A DNA stretch of 6,905 bases from the NCBI GenBank assembly GCA_036339395.1, contig JAYZBD010000130.1:1-6905 (forward strand), read 5' to 3'. Source of the DNA: SP202 sp036339395. GTDB lineage: Bacteria > Planctomycetota > Phycisphaerae > Phycisphaerales > SM1A02. The stretch's first letter is position 1. Every line of letters begins with the position of its first letter. Positions 1-6,192 of this stretch are shown piece after piece. The notes beneath the pieces are model-generated. The model was not told the DNA's origin. It did no database searches and saw only the letters and a list, made by a program, of their open reading frames with translations. A program made the translations under genes and the position numbers.

Positions 1-1
1 C

Positions 2-2230
2 TTCGGTTCGATCGACGGCGACCCACCTGCTGCAATGAGGTACACCGAGGCACGCATGACGCGGGCTGCCGTCGAACTCCTTGACGACATCAAGCTGGAC
101 ACCGTCGACTTCATTTCGAACTACGACGACACCCGGACGGAACCGACCGTTCTTCCCGGGCGGTTTCCCTACCTGCTCATCAACGGTTCCAGTGGCATCG
201 CCGTCGGGATGGCAAGTTCGATTCCTCCCCACAACGTGGGCGAGATCTGCGACGCGATCATCGCGGTCATCAACAACCCAGAGCTGTCCTTCGAAGAACT
301 GCTTCAACTGGTCCCCGGACCTGATTTCCCCACCGGTGGCATGATCATCGGTCAGCGTGGCATCGCGGAGGCCTATGCGACCGGCCGGGGGCGAATCATC
401 GTTCGGGGCACCGTCAGCCAGGAAACCATCGGCAAGAAAGATACCCTTGTCATCGATTCCATCCCATACCAGGTCGTACAGAACGCCTTGATCGAGAAGA
501 TTGTTGATGCAGCCAGAAACGGGCGTATCGACGGGATTTCCGACATCAAGAACTTCTCCGGCAAGAATCACCGGACGCGGATCGTCATCTACCTGAAACG
601 GGATGCTGATCCAGATGTCGTGGAGCGTCAGCTCTACAGGTTCACTCCCCTGCAGTCGACCTACTCGATCATCAACATCGCGCTTGATCATGGACGACCC
701 CGCACGATGGCGCTCAAGCAGATGATCCAGTGCTGGATCGACCATCGAGTCGAGGTCATCCGGCGACGAACCGAATATCTGATGCTGGAAGCCAAGAAGC
801 AGGCACATCGACTTGAAGGACTCATCTTCGCAGTCTGCGACATCGACGAGGTCATCGCGCTGATCCGTGGATCACGCACTCGTGAAGAAGCCATCGAGAA
901 ACTCATGGAACGTGCATTCCGGATTGCCGGTGATCATGAGCACGCCGCCCATGTACCGGCATCACTGATCGAGCGATCGAACCAGGATGAGGGCGTCTCG
1001 CTGACACGCGTGCAGGCTGATGCGATCGGCGCCTTGCGGCTCATCCAGCTGGTCGGGCTTGAGATTGAAAAACTCACCTCCGAATATTCAGAACTCCTTG
1101 ACCAGATCGCGGAATACGAATCGATCCTCGGCGATCACGAGCAGGTCCTGGAGATCATCCGCGAGGACTGCCTCAAGATGAAGGAACTCTTCTCAACGCC
1201 GAGGCTCACGGGGTTCGAGGATTCCGAGGTGGAGGAATACGACCTCGGGGAACTCATCACGGAGCACGATGTTGTCGTCACCATTTCCCACCTTGGCTAC
1301 GTCAAGCGACTTCCACTGGCCACCTACCGGGAACAGGGACGGGGCGGTCGAGGCATTCGAAGTGGCTCGACGCGTGACGAGGATTTCACTGAGCACGTCT
1401 TCACGGGATCGACCCACGATGACATCCTCTGCTTCACGAATACGGGGCGGGTCTTCAGGCAGAAGATCTACCAGATACCGGAAATGAGTCGAAGCAGCCG
1501 AGGACGACCGATCGTCAACCTCCTGAAACTCAAGGAAAACGAAAGCATTGTCGCCTTTCTCAATGTCGGTGATTTCGAGAAGGGAGAGGACTTCCTCTTC
1601 TTCGCCACATCGAACGGGCGAGTCAAGCGAACTGCCCTGGCCGACTACAGGAATGTCCGGAGCAGTGGCATCAACGCCATCAATCTCAAGGAGAATGACA
1701 ACCTCGTCGGGATCATCCAGACCAATGGCGAAAACCATGTACTGCTCGCAACAGTTGGGGGCATGTCGATCCGGTTCGATGAGAACGATGCACGCGTGAT
1801 GGGTCGTACCGCTGCGGGAGTCAAGGGGATCGAACTTGGAAAAGATGACCAGGTCGTCGGTTGCGTAGTCGCAACCGATGAAGCCGACCTTCTCACGGTC
1901 ACATCCAACGGGTATGGCAAGCGAACAAGCATGAATGAATACCTTGTTCACTCCGTCGATGGCACGACACGCAGCCAGAGCAGGGGCGGCAAGGGACGAC
2001 GCGACATTCGCACGGGCAGTCGAAACGGTGATGTTGTTGCCATTCGAAGCGTCACCGACGAAGACAGCATCATGTTCATTAGCGCCGGTGGCATGCTGGT
2101 CCGGATTCCGGCAGATACGATCAGTCGCATCGGACGCAATACGATGGGTGTCCGCCTCGTCAACGTGAAGGATGGCGATCGAGTGATGACCGCAGCACGC
2201 GTCTTCGAGTCAAATGACGAAGAAGAATGA
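2..2230 (+). CDS. gyrA: DNA gyrase subunit A, 5'-truncated by the window edge
   Basis: GyrA is the DNA-breaking and DNA-wrapping subunit of the A2B2 gyrase that introduces negative supercoils. The frame is open from base 2 (742 visible residues); by comparison with E. coli GyrA about 110 N-terminal residues, including the main quinolone-resistance positions, lie outside. The catalytic Arg-Tyr of the AAMRYTE motif is at bases 38-43, with Tyr at 41-43. It is followed by the PGRFP and GIAVGMAS motifs of the breakage-reunion domain (about 160-225), then the coiled-coil arm (about 730-1180). The C-terminal beta-pinwheel starts near 1250 with the ITEHDVVVT segment and shows repeated blades such as THDDILCFTNTGRVF. 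A GyrA-box variant QGRGGRG (1334-1354) in blade 1 argues for GyrA over ParC; a second box, QSRGGKG, lies at 1976-1996. The protein ends in a short acidic tail (NDEEE). No terminator is visible before the next gene. Identification is secure. Confidence 0.97.
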   Translation, partial: FGSIDGDPPAAMRYTEARMTRAAVELLDDIKLDTVDFISNYDDTRTEPTVLPGRFPYLLINGSSGIAVGMASSIPPHNVGEICDAIIAVINNPELSFEELLQLVPGPDFPTGGMIIGQRGIAEAYATGRGRIIVRGTVSQETIGKKDTLVIDSIPYQVVQNALIEKIVDAARNGRIDGISDIKNFSGKNHRTRIVIYLKRDADPDVVERQLYRFTPLQSTYSIINIALDHGRPRTMALKQMIQCWIDHRVEVIRRRTEYLMLEAKKQAHRLEGLIFAVCDIDEVIALIRGSRTREEAIEKLMERAFRIAGDHEHAAHVPASLIERSNQDEGVSLTRVQADAIGALRLIQLVGLEIEKLTSEYSELLDQIAEYESILGDHEQVLEIIREDCLKMKELFSTPRLTGFEDSEVEEYDLGELITEHDVVVTISHLGYVKRLPLATYREQGRGGRGIRSGSTRDEDFTEHVFTGSTHDDILCFTNTGRVFRQKIYQIPEMSRSSRGRPIVNLLKLKENESIVAFLNVGDFEKGEDFLFFATSNGRVKRTALADYRNVRSSGINAINLKENDNLVGIIQTNGENHVLLATVGGMSIRFDENDARVMGRTAAGVKGIELGKDDQVVGCVVATDEADLLTVTSNGYGKRTSMNEYLVHSVDGTTRSQSRGGKGRRDIRTGSRNGDVVAIRSVTDEDSIMFISAGGMLVRIPADTISRIGRNTMGVRLVNVKDGDRVMTAARVFESNDEEE

Positions 2231-2302
2231 CCACAGGACATCTTTCGGGTGGATGGGGCTCATGGAGAGTAGACTGTGGCTCGCGACATGTACTGTCGAC
2301 GT

Positions 2303-2306
2303 GGAG
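2303..2306 (+). promoter_or_regulatory. Ribosome binding site supporting the ATG start of the STAS gene
   Basis: GGAG lies 8 bases before the ATG at 2315. A competing GGAGAG at 2264-2269 lies 6 bases before a GTG at 2276 in the same frame. Both spacings are acceptable, so the start is chosen on protein grounds: the first STAS strand follows directly after the ATG, whereas the GTG adds 13 residues that match no part of the fold. Confidence 0.5.
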
Positions 2307-2314
2307 AAACCGGA

Positions 2315-2665
2315 ATGCCATTGAATGCCTGGAACGAGGACATCCTCATCGCCGAGCTTGACAACGAGCCGCTGTTCTCGGAGGACATGGACAATCTCCA
2401 CCAGCAGCTGGAGGACGTTGCACGCGAAGAGGCACCTCTGCCATGCATCATCGTCGATCTGAAATCAGTCACCACCGTCAACTCCTCGAATCTCGGAGCA
2501 CTCCTCAAGTTGAGAACCACCCTCAACCAGGCTGACAAGCGCCTTATCGTCTGTTCCGTAGCGGATGGAGTCTGGACAGCGCTCCTGGCAACTGGACTCG
2601 ACAGGGTATTCACGTTCAATGACGATGTGACCACTGCCCTTGCCCGACTCCAGATGGAGTGTTGA
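2315..2665 (+). CDS. Small STAS-domain protein (anti-sigma-factor antagonist-like)
   Basis: This 116-residue protein is essentially one STAS domain, the fold of SpoIIAA/RsbV anti-sigma-factor antagonists, which bind partner proteins and are switched by serine phosphorylation. A first strand (EDILIAEL, residues 8-15) leads to CIIVDLKSVTTVNSSNLGALLKL (the PCIIVDL strand from 43, NSSNLG at 56-61), then the strand RLIVCSV (76-82) and the helix GLDRVFTFNDD (94-104), all in STAS order. Ser57/Ser58 sit where the phosphorylated Ser/Thr of the DSSGLG motif normally lies, although the following Gly is Asn here. No signal peptide or membrane segment is seen. An alternative in-frame GTG at 2276 would give 129 residues. 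It lies between gyrA and exbD with a 27-base gap to exbD, so co-transcription is plausible. No kinase, phosphatase or sigma factor is nearby, so the partner is unknown. Fold assignment is fairly sure; regulatory role is inferred. Confidence 0.8.
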   Translation: MPLNAWNEDILIAELDNEPLFSEDMDNLHQQLEDVAREEAPLPCIIVDLKSVTTVNSSNLGALLKLRTTLNQADKRLIVCSVADGVWTALLATGLDRVFTFNDDVTTALARLQMEC

Positions 2666-2678
2666 TCACGAGTTCGGC

Positions 2679-2685
2679 GGAAGGA
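2679..2685 (+). promoter_or_regulatory. Ribosome binding site of the exbD-like gene
   Basis: GGAAGGA ends 7 bases before the ATG at 2693, a good Shine-Dalgarno match at normal spacing. It fixes the ExbD start immediately before the short cytoplasmic leader and the single membrane segment. Confidence 0.65.
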
Positions 2686-2692
2686 CACGATC

Positions 2693-3136
2693 ATGCTTTC
2701 AATCAGGCGCAGTGAACCCGAAGCGCGAATCGAGTTGATGCCCCTCATCGACGTGATCTTCCTGATTCTCACCTTCTTCATCTACGCCATGGTCCTGATG
2801 GTCCAGGTGGATGTTCTTCCCGTTCCGATGGAATCGTATATCTCCGGCGAAGAGGCTGATCCTGTCCCCGCAACGAGCATCACCCTGGATCTCGATGGAA
2901 GCATCTACCTCGGGCAGAATCCCGTGGCATTGGACCAGGTGCTGCCGGAGGTGAAGAGCCTCCTCCAGACAAGCCCCGATACCGTGATCTACATCGTCAT
3001 GGCAGCCGGTGAAGCGGATATCGACCGTGGGCCGATTCTCACTTCACTCTGGGACCATCTTCGTGAGTCCGGCATCGAGATCAAACTGGTCGGCGCTCCA
3101 ACTCCTGCTGACCCCACTCCTGCAACAGCACCATGA
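2693..3136 (+). CDS. exbD: ExbD/TolR-family biopolymer transport protein
   Basis: ExbD/TolR proteins sit in the inner membrane inside an ExbB/TolQ proton channel and couple the proton gradient to TonB or TolA. The 147-residue length is typical. A short cytoplasmic leader (1-15) precedes one transmembrane helix (about 16-38) with the family motif LMPLIDVIFLILTFF; Asp20 corresponds to the essential membrane aspartate (Asp25 in E. coli ExbD). The periplasmic domain follows (about 60-134) with the expected strand-helix pattern: ITLDLDGSIYLGQ, a helix VLPEVKSLL, IYIVMAAGEAD, and IEIKLVG. A Pro/Thr/Ala-rich tail (135-147) ends it. The stop overlaps the next start as ATGA, so translation of the TonB-like gene is probably coupled. 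TolR and ExbD cannot be told apart by sequence alone, but the downstream TonB-like protein favours ExbD. The usual ExbB/TolQ partner gene is absent from the window. Confidence 0.9.
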   Translation: MLSIRRSEPEARIELMPLIDVIFLILTFFIYAMVLMVQVDVLPVPMESYISGEEADPVPATSITLDLDGSIYLGQNPVALDQVLPEVKSLLQTSPDTVIYIVMAAGEADIDRGPILTSLWDHLRESGIEIKLVGAPTPADPTPATAP

Positions 3137-4134
3137 CTCGTATCTCGCACCGTCTCGTGATGGTTCTCTCGGTCGTTGTATCGATCCTGATTCATGCGCT
3201 GGTTCTGCTCCCTGCACTTGTCGCTGCAGCAACAGCGGAAGCCGGGTATACGGAACTTGACCACGAACTTTCGGATGCAACACAGGAGCGGCTGCCCGAG
3301 GACGAACCTGAACGACTCGGTCTCGAGGAATCGGACCAGTCAACCATGACATGGATCGGATACGACACCTACAAGGAGCACCTTGCACAACTGGCCGAGT
3401 TCGACCAGGCCGAGTTCGTCGATGCATCGTCGCCGGTGAACGCAACGACCGAGGGAGAAACACCCGCTCCCCAGCCCGGCCCCTCAGTACCAGCCGGGGC
3501 AAGTCCAAGGACGGCGGCAGAACAACAGGCAACTCCCGCGGGAGGAGGGCCGATCGACGGGACAGGTGCGCAGGGTGGCGGACTTCCCTCGCAAGGGCAG
3601 GGTCCACTGTCTCCAGCTGAACCAGGTCCGGCAGAGGAGGAGGGAACCACCCCGGATTCCGGGGCCAGCCCCGAACCGACTCCTTCAGCCAATCCGGCAA
3701 AGCCCGGCGAAGCCCCTGCAACCGGTGGTGGAGCACCACCCTCCAATCCATCGGACGAACCCACCCCCCCGGAACCAAATGCTTCCGACAGGGAATCCGA
3801 TGCGACATCGACCATCAAGGTTCCCCGCTCGAACTGGATGTCCGGCAAGCCACTTGCTTCCCAGGGGCTTGAACTGGTGCCCAGGAAACCCATCTTTACG
3901 ACACTCCAGACACTCAGCGGCGCAGCGAACATGGTGGTCGTCATCAAGTTCGACGGCAATGGAAAACCAGAGAAAGCCGCCATCCTCTCATCCAGTGGCA
4001 GCCCGAGCATTGACACCGCCGTGCTTGCAAGTCTCTATCGATGGAGAGCCCGTGGGGAGCGACTCAAGGGACTCGACGAAGACGAAACGGTCGATGTCCG
4101 CCTGGAACTGATCATGACACGGAAGCGTCGCTAG
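3133..4134 (+). CDS. TonB-like energy transducer protein
   Basis: TonB proteins are anchored in the inner membrane, span the periplasm and pass energy from ExbB/ExbD to outer-membrane receptors. The 333 residues show three parts. An N-terminal membrane anchor (about 9-33) carries Ser17 and His21, matching the SxxxH motif of TonB transmembrane helices. A long low-complexity linker (about 100-225) is rich in Pro, Gly, Ala, Glu, Ser and Thr. A C-terminal domain (about 245-330) contains MVVVIKFDGNGKPEKAAILS, SSGSPSIDTAVL and YRWRARG, the usual TonB pattern of strand, D-x-x-G turn, SSG, helix and W-R. The YP motif that often opens this domain is not seen. There is no Shine-Dalgarno sequence; the start overlaps the exbD stop (ATGA), suggesting translational coupling. 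A TolA-like role is possible. The class is fairly sure; the receptor or substrate is unknown. Confidence 0.8.
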   Translation: MTRISHRLVMVLSVVVSILIHALVLLPALVAAATAEAGYTELDHELSDATQERLPEDEPERLGLEESDQSTMTWIGYDTYKEHLAQLAEFDQAEFVDASSPVNATTEGETPAPQPGPSVPAGASPRTAAEQQATPAGGGPIDGTGAQGGGLPSQGQGPLSPAEPGPAEEEGTTPDSGASPEPTPSANPAKPGEAPATGGGAPPSNPSDEPTPPEPNASDRESDATSTIKVPRSNWMSGKPLASQGLELVPRKPIFTTLQTLSGAANMVVVIKFDGNGKPEKAAILSSSGSPSIDTAVLASLYRWRARGERLKGLDEDETVDVRLELIMTRKRR

Positions 4135-4918
4135 GTTCCAGGTGCTTCTTCATTGATTCGAGGCGATCGGTGTCGGTCATGTTGAATGACAGGGGCGTAA
4201 TGGTTGCGGCTCCCTCGAAGATGGCCTCCACATCCGACCCGACTGACGTGTGCTCGAAGTTCAGGCCCGTTCCCGCTGCCCAGAAGTAGTTCTGTCCTGC
4301 AGGACTGCTGCGGTGTTCGTAGTGTTCTGCAAGCGGCGCGGTATTCATGGGAACGATGCGAAGGTCCGGCACCGGCAACCGGGGGGACTCGGTCCGGGGA
4401 AGGTTGAGATTCACGACATCGTGTGGCTCGAGTCCCATGCAGAGAACTCGATCGATGAACTCCCTGGCTATTTCAGCCGCCCTGGTCCATTGGGTTGCCG
4501 ACTTGTCCGCAATGAGCAGGCTGACGGCGATCGAGGGCACGCCCAGGAACGCGGACTCCATGGCCGCAGCAACGGTTCCCGAGTACAGCACGTTGATGCC
4601 GATGTTGGCTCCCGAGTTCAAACCCGAGATCGTCAGGTCGGGTCGCTCTCCTGCACCAAAGCGCTCTTCCCAGAGCGTCGTGATGGCGAGTTTCACGCAG
4701 TCTGCAGGGCGACCGTCAACAGCCGTTCCGACAAACTGGCCCGCAATGTCCATGTCCTCGACAAAGAGGGGGTCGTGGTACGTGATCCCATGGCTTGTTG
4801 CAGACTGCACGGTCAGTGGAGCAATGGGAACGAGTTCACCCAGGCCTGCGAGTGCAGCATGAAGTGACCTGAAGCCGACTGCCTGGATCCCATCGTCATT
4901 GGTCAGGAGAATACGCAT
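4112..4918 (-). CDS. surE: 5'/3'-nucleotidase SurE
   Basis: SurE is a divalent-metal-dependent phosphatase that removes phosphate from nucleoside 5'- and 3'-monophosphates and acts in stationary-phase survival. The 268 residues match the family in length and order. MRILLTNDDGI at the N-terminus supplies metal ligands Asp8 and Asp9; Ser39 (in TVQSATSHG) and Asn101 (in ISGLNSGANIG) fill the other two ligand positions. The segment YSGTVAAAMESAFLGVPSIAVS (112-133), the strand DVVNLNLP (167-174) and the C-terminal SDVEAIFEGAATITPL region (228-243) are characteristic. The frame is open upstream to 5302, but the ATG at 4918 begins exactly at the conserved start and has GAGGTG 9 bases before it. The gene lies 8 bases after the glycosyltransferase stop and is probably co-transcribed with it. 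The common neighbours pcm, nlpD and rpoS are absent. Its 3' end overlaps the opposing TonB-like gene by 23 bases. Confidence 0.95.
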   Translation of the reverse strand: MRILLTNDDGIQAVGFRSLHAALAGLGELVPIAPLTVQSATSHGITYHDPLFVEDMDIAGQFVGTAVDGRPADCVKLAITTLWEERFGAGERPDLTISGLNSGANIGINVLYSGTVAAAMESAFLGVPSIAVSLLIADKSATQWTRAAEIAREFIDRVLCMGLEPHDVVNLNLPRTESPRLPVPDLRIVPMNTAPLAEHYEHRSSPAGQNYFWAAGTGLNFEHTSVGSDVEAIFEGAATITPLSFNMTDTDRLESMKKHLEPSDASVS

Positions 4919-4926
4919 GGAACCTT

Positions 4927-6135
4927 TCACCTCGGCTCGAGAATGTACGTCTTGCCTGCCCAGACAACTGGTGTACCGGAAGATATGACTTCCGCAGCGC
5001 GCCTGAGAATACCCGAAACGACAACGGCCCCGAGTGGATGCCTCCAGACCGAGCATATCGGCTGGCGACCCATGCGATGAATCTCGGCAAGCGTGCCGAA
5101 CTGCATCAGCAGGCAAAGGAACCCCGCAGACATGGCCATGAGCCCGACCAGCTGGTTCGAAAGCAGGAACGTGGCAACGCCTGTCCCGACAGCAAGGACC
5201 ATGGCAAGTGGAAGAATGCAGCCGGTGAAGAGGACGCGAAAGGCGATCTTGCGCATTCGTGCCGGCTTCCGACGACATCCCTCTATGAAGATCCGCATCC
5301 ATCCGTTTCGAAACGCCTCTGGAGTGGAATACATGGAACAGTTGAACATTCCATCGGCATTGAGGATGTGTATCCGGCCCCCTGCACGATTCACGCAGCG
5401 GGCAAAGGCGATGTCCTCCAGAAGCACCTCCTTGACCGCATCATGCCCACCGATCGATTCATACCGTTCACGTTCAAAGAGCATGAACTGCCCGTTTGCA
5501 AAGGATCGCTTCTGGGACGGCCTGTTGATGATGTCCATCGGGTACAGGCTCATGAGCGTCATCGATGCAACCGGCTGCGAGTTGCGCTCATAGGTGTTGT
5601 TGCAGGTCAGCGTGCTGAGAAGGCTCAGGAGATCGAGCCTCCGTTCCCTTGCCAGCCCGACTGCTGCACGGACGACATCTCGATGGGCATGGGTATCGGC
5701 ATCGACGAAGAGAAGCATGTCCCCACCTGCCCGTGAAGAACCGATCTTCGCCGCATTGCACTTGCCTGCCCAGTCCGGCGGACAGTCATCATTCTCGATC
5801 AGGAGCAACCGATCATCCCCGGATGCAATCGACTGGAGGATCTCCAGAGTTCGATCCGTGCATCGATCAAGAACCACGATGGCTTCAAGGCAGGGATAGT
5901 CCTGGTCCAGGATCGACCGGACACAACGTTCGATTACCCGCTCCTCGTTGTGCGCAGGGATGATGACACTGACGCTGGGCCAGCCACCATCAGGCTCGGG
6001 TGAATCAAGTCCGCACAGGACCGTGGGCCGCGTGGACGCAATGCGACGAACACGGACCAGGACAATCAGCCAGTAGACCGTTGCCAGGACGGCTATTACC
6101 AGCAGGAACCAGGCAAGAATCGGGAGAACGCTCAT
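4927..6135 (-). CDS. Membrane-anchored family 2 glycosyltransferase (HpnB/CrtQ-like)
   Basis: GT2 enzymes transfer a sugar from a nucleotide-sugar donor; the acceptor cannot be read from this sequence. The 402 residues start with a membrane anchor (about 4-27). The GT-A domain (about 54-265) has SVSVIIPAHNEERVIERCV (54-72), VLDRCTD (88-94), DWAGKCNA (121-128) and the metal-binding DAD (145-147). ANGQFMLFERERYESIGG (213-230) leads to the acidic pair Glu240-Asp241 (LLEDIAF), where the catalytic base of the family normally lies. The usual QxxRW is not obvious; RNGWMRIFIEG (276-286) sits in its place. Two or three hydrophobic helices (about 300-325, 327-347, 366-378) end the protein. The W-x-GK-x-x-A element after the second strand resembles hopanoid-associated HpnB and carotenoid CrtQ enzymes, suggesting a lipid-type acceptor (inference). 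The frame is open upstream to 6444, but the ATG at 6135 precedes the anchor and avoids overlap with nnrE. No clear ribosome binding site is seen. Confidence 0.88.
   Translation of the reverse strand: MSVLPILAWFLLVIAVLATVYWLIVLVRVRRIASTRPTVLCGLDSPEPDGGWPSVSVIIPAHNEERVIERCVRSILDQDYPCLEAIVVLDRCTDRTLEILQSIASGDDRLLLIENDDCPPDWAGKCNAAKIGSSRAGGDMLLFVDADTHAHRDVVRAAVGLARERRLDLLSLLSTLTCNNTYERNSQPVASMTLMSLYPMDIINRPSQKRSFANGQFMLFERERYESIGGHDAVKEVLLEDIAFARCVNRAGGRIHILNADGMFNCSMYSTPEAFRNGWMRIFIEGCRRKPARMRKIAFRVLFTGCILPLAMVLAVGTGVATFLLSNQLVGLMAMSAGFLCLLMQFGTLAEIHRMGRQPICSVWRHPLGAVVVSGILRRAAEVISSGTPVVWAGKTYILEPR
4928..4933 (-). promoter_or_regulatory. Ribosome binding site of surE, overlapping the upstream stop codon
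   Basis: Read on the minus strand, GAGGTG precedes the surE ATG by 9 bases and includes the first bases of the glycosyltransferase TGA stop (4929-4927). It fixes the SurE start and implies that ribosomes ending the upstream gene cover this site, so the two genes may be translationally coupled. Confidence 0.65.
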
Positions 6136-6192
6136 TGATCGCGCAGTGTACGCGGGCTTCGACCCCCGCGTCACACGCTGTACCCTGTCCGC
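6136..6192. promoter_or_regulatory. Divergent intergenic spacer with presumed back-to-back promoters
   Basis: These 57 bases separate the glycosyltransferase start (minus) from the nnrE start (plus), so promoters for both should lie here or reach into the genes. On the minus strand a weak -35-like GTGACG (6174-6169) and a -10-like TACACT (6150-6145) are 18 bases apart, each matching 4 of 6 consensus bases. A transcript from them would begin almost at the ATG, which fits the missing Shine-Dalgarno sequence. No comparable pair stands out on the plus strand. The promoter assignment is tentative. Confidence 0.4.
6146..6176. repeat. Imperfect inverted repeat in the divergent spacer
   Basis: The arms GTGTACGCGGG (6146-6156) and CCCGCGTCACAC (6165-6176) pair over 11 base pairs with one unpaired C at 6172 and an 8-base centre (6157-6164). 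It is centred between the two divergent genes and overlaps the weak minus-strand promoter-like boxes. It could be an operator for a dimeric regulator of either gene. No run of T follows it, so it is not a standard intrinsic terminator. The pairing is seen directly; the function is inferred. Confidence 0.5.

Noticed and set aside
1193..1951. Minus-strand open frame of 252 residues inside gyrA
   Set aside because: It lies wholly antisense to well-conserved GyrA pinwheel codons, has no recognisable motif, and is of a kind expected by chance in GC-rich coding DNA.
2231..2314. Terminator or promoter between gyrA and the STAS gene
   Set aside because: No stable stem followed by a T run and no convincing -35/-10 pair could be found by eye.
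3044..4016. Long minus-strand open frames (3044-3808 and 3369-4016) opposite the TonB-like gene
   Set aside because: Their composition mirrors the Pro/Gly/Ser-rich linker on the plus strand; they show no domain and no ribosome binding site.
4919..5302. N-terminal extension of the surE frame by 128 residues
   Set aside because: It overlaps the glycosyltransferase coding region in another frame, is rich in His, Cys and Arg as shadow frames are, and the conserved SurE start with its own ribosome binding site is at 4918.
5038..5736. Plus-strand open frame of 232 residues inside the glycosyltransferase gene
   Set aside because: It is antisense to conserved GT2 motifs, with low-complexity charged and His-rich sequence and no recognisable domain.
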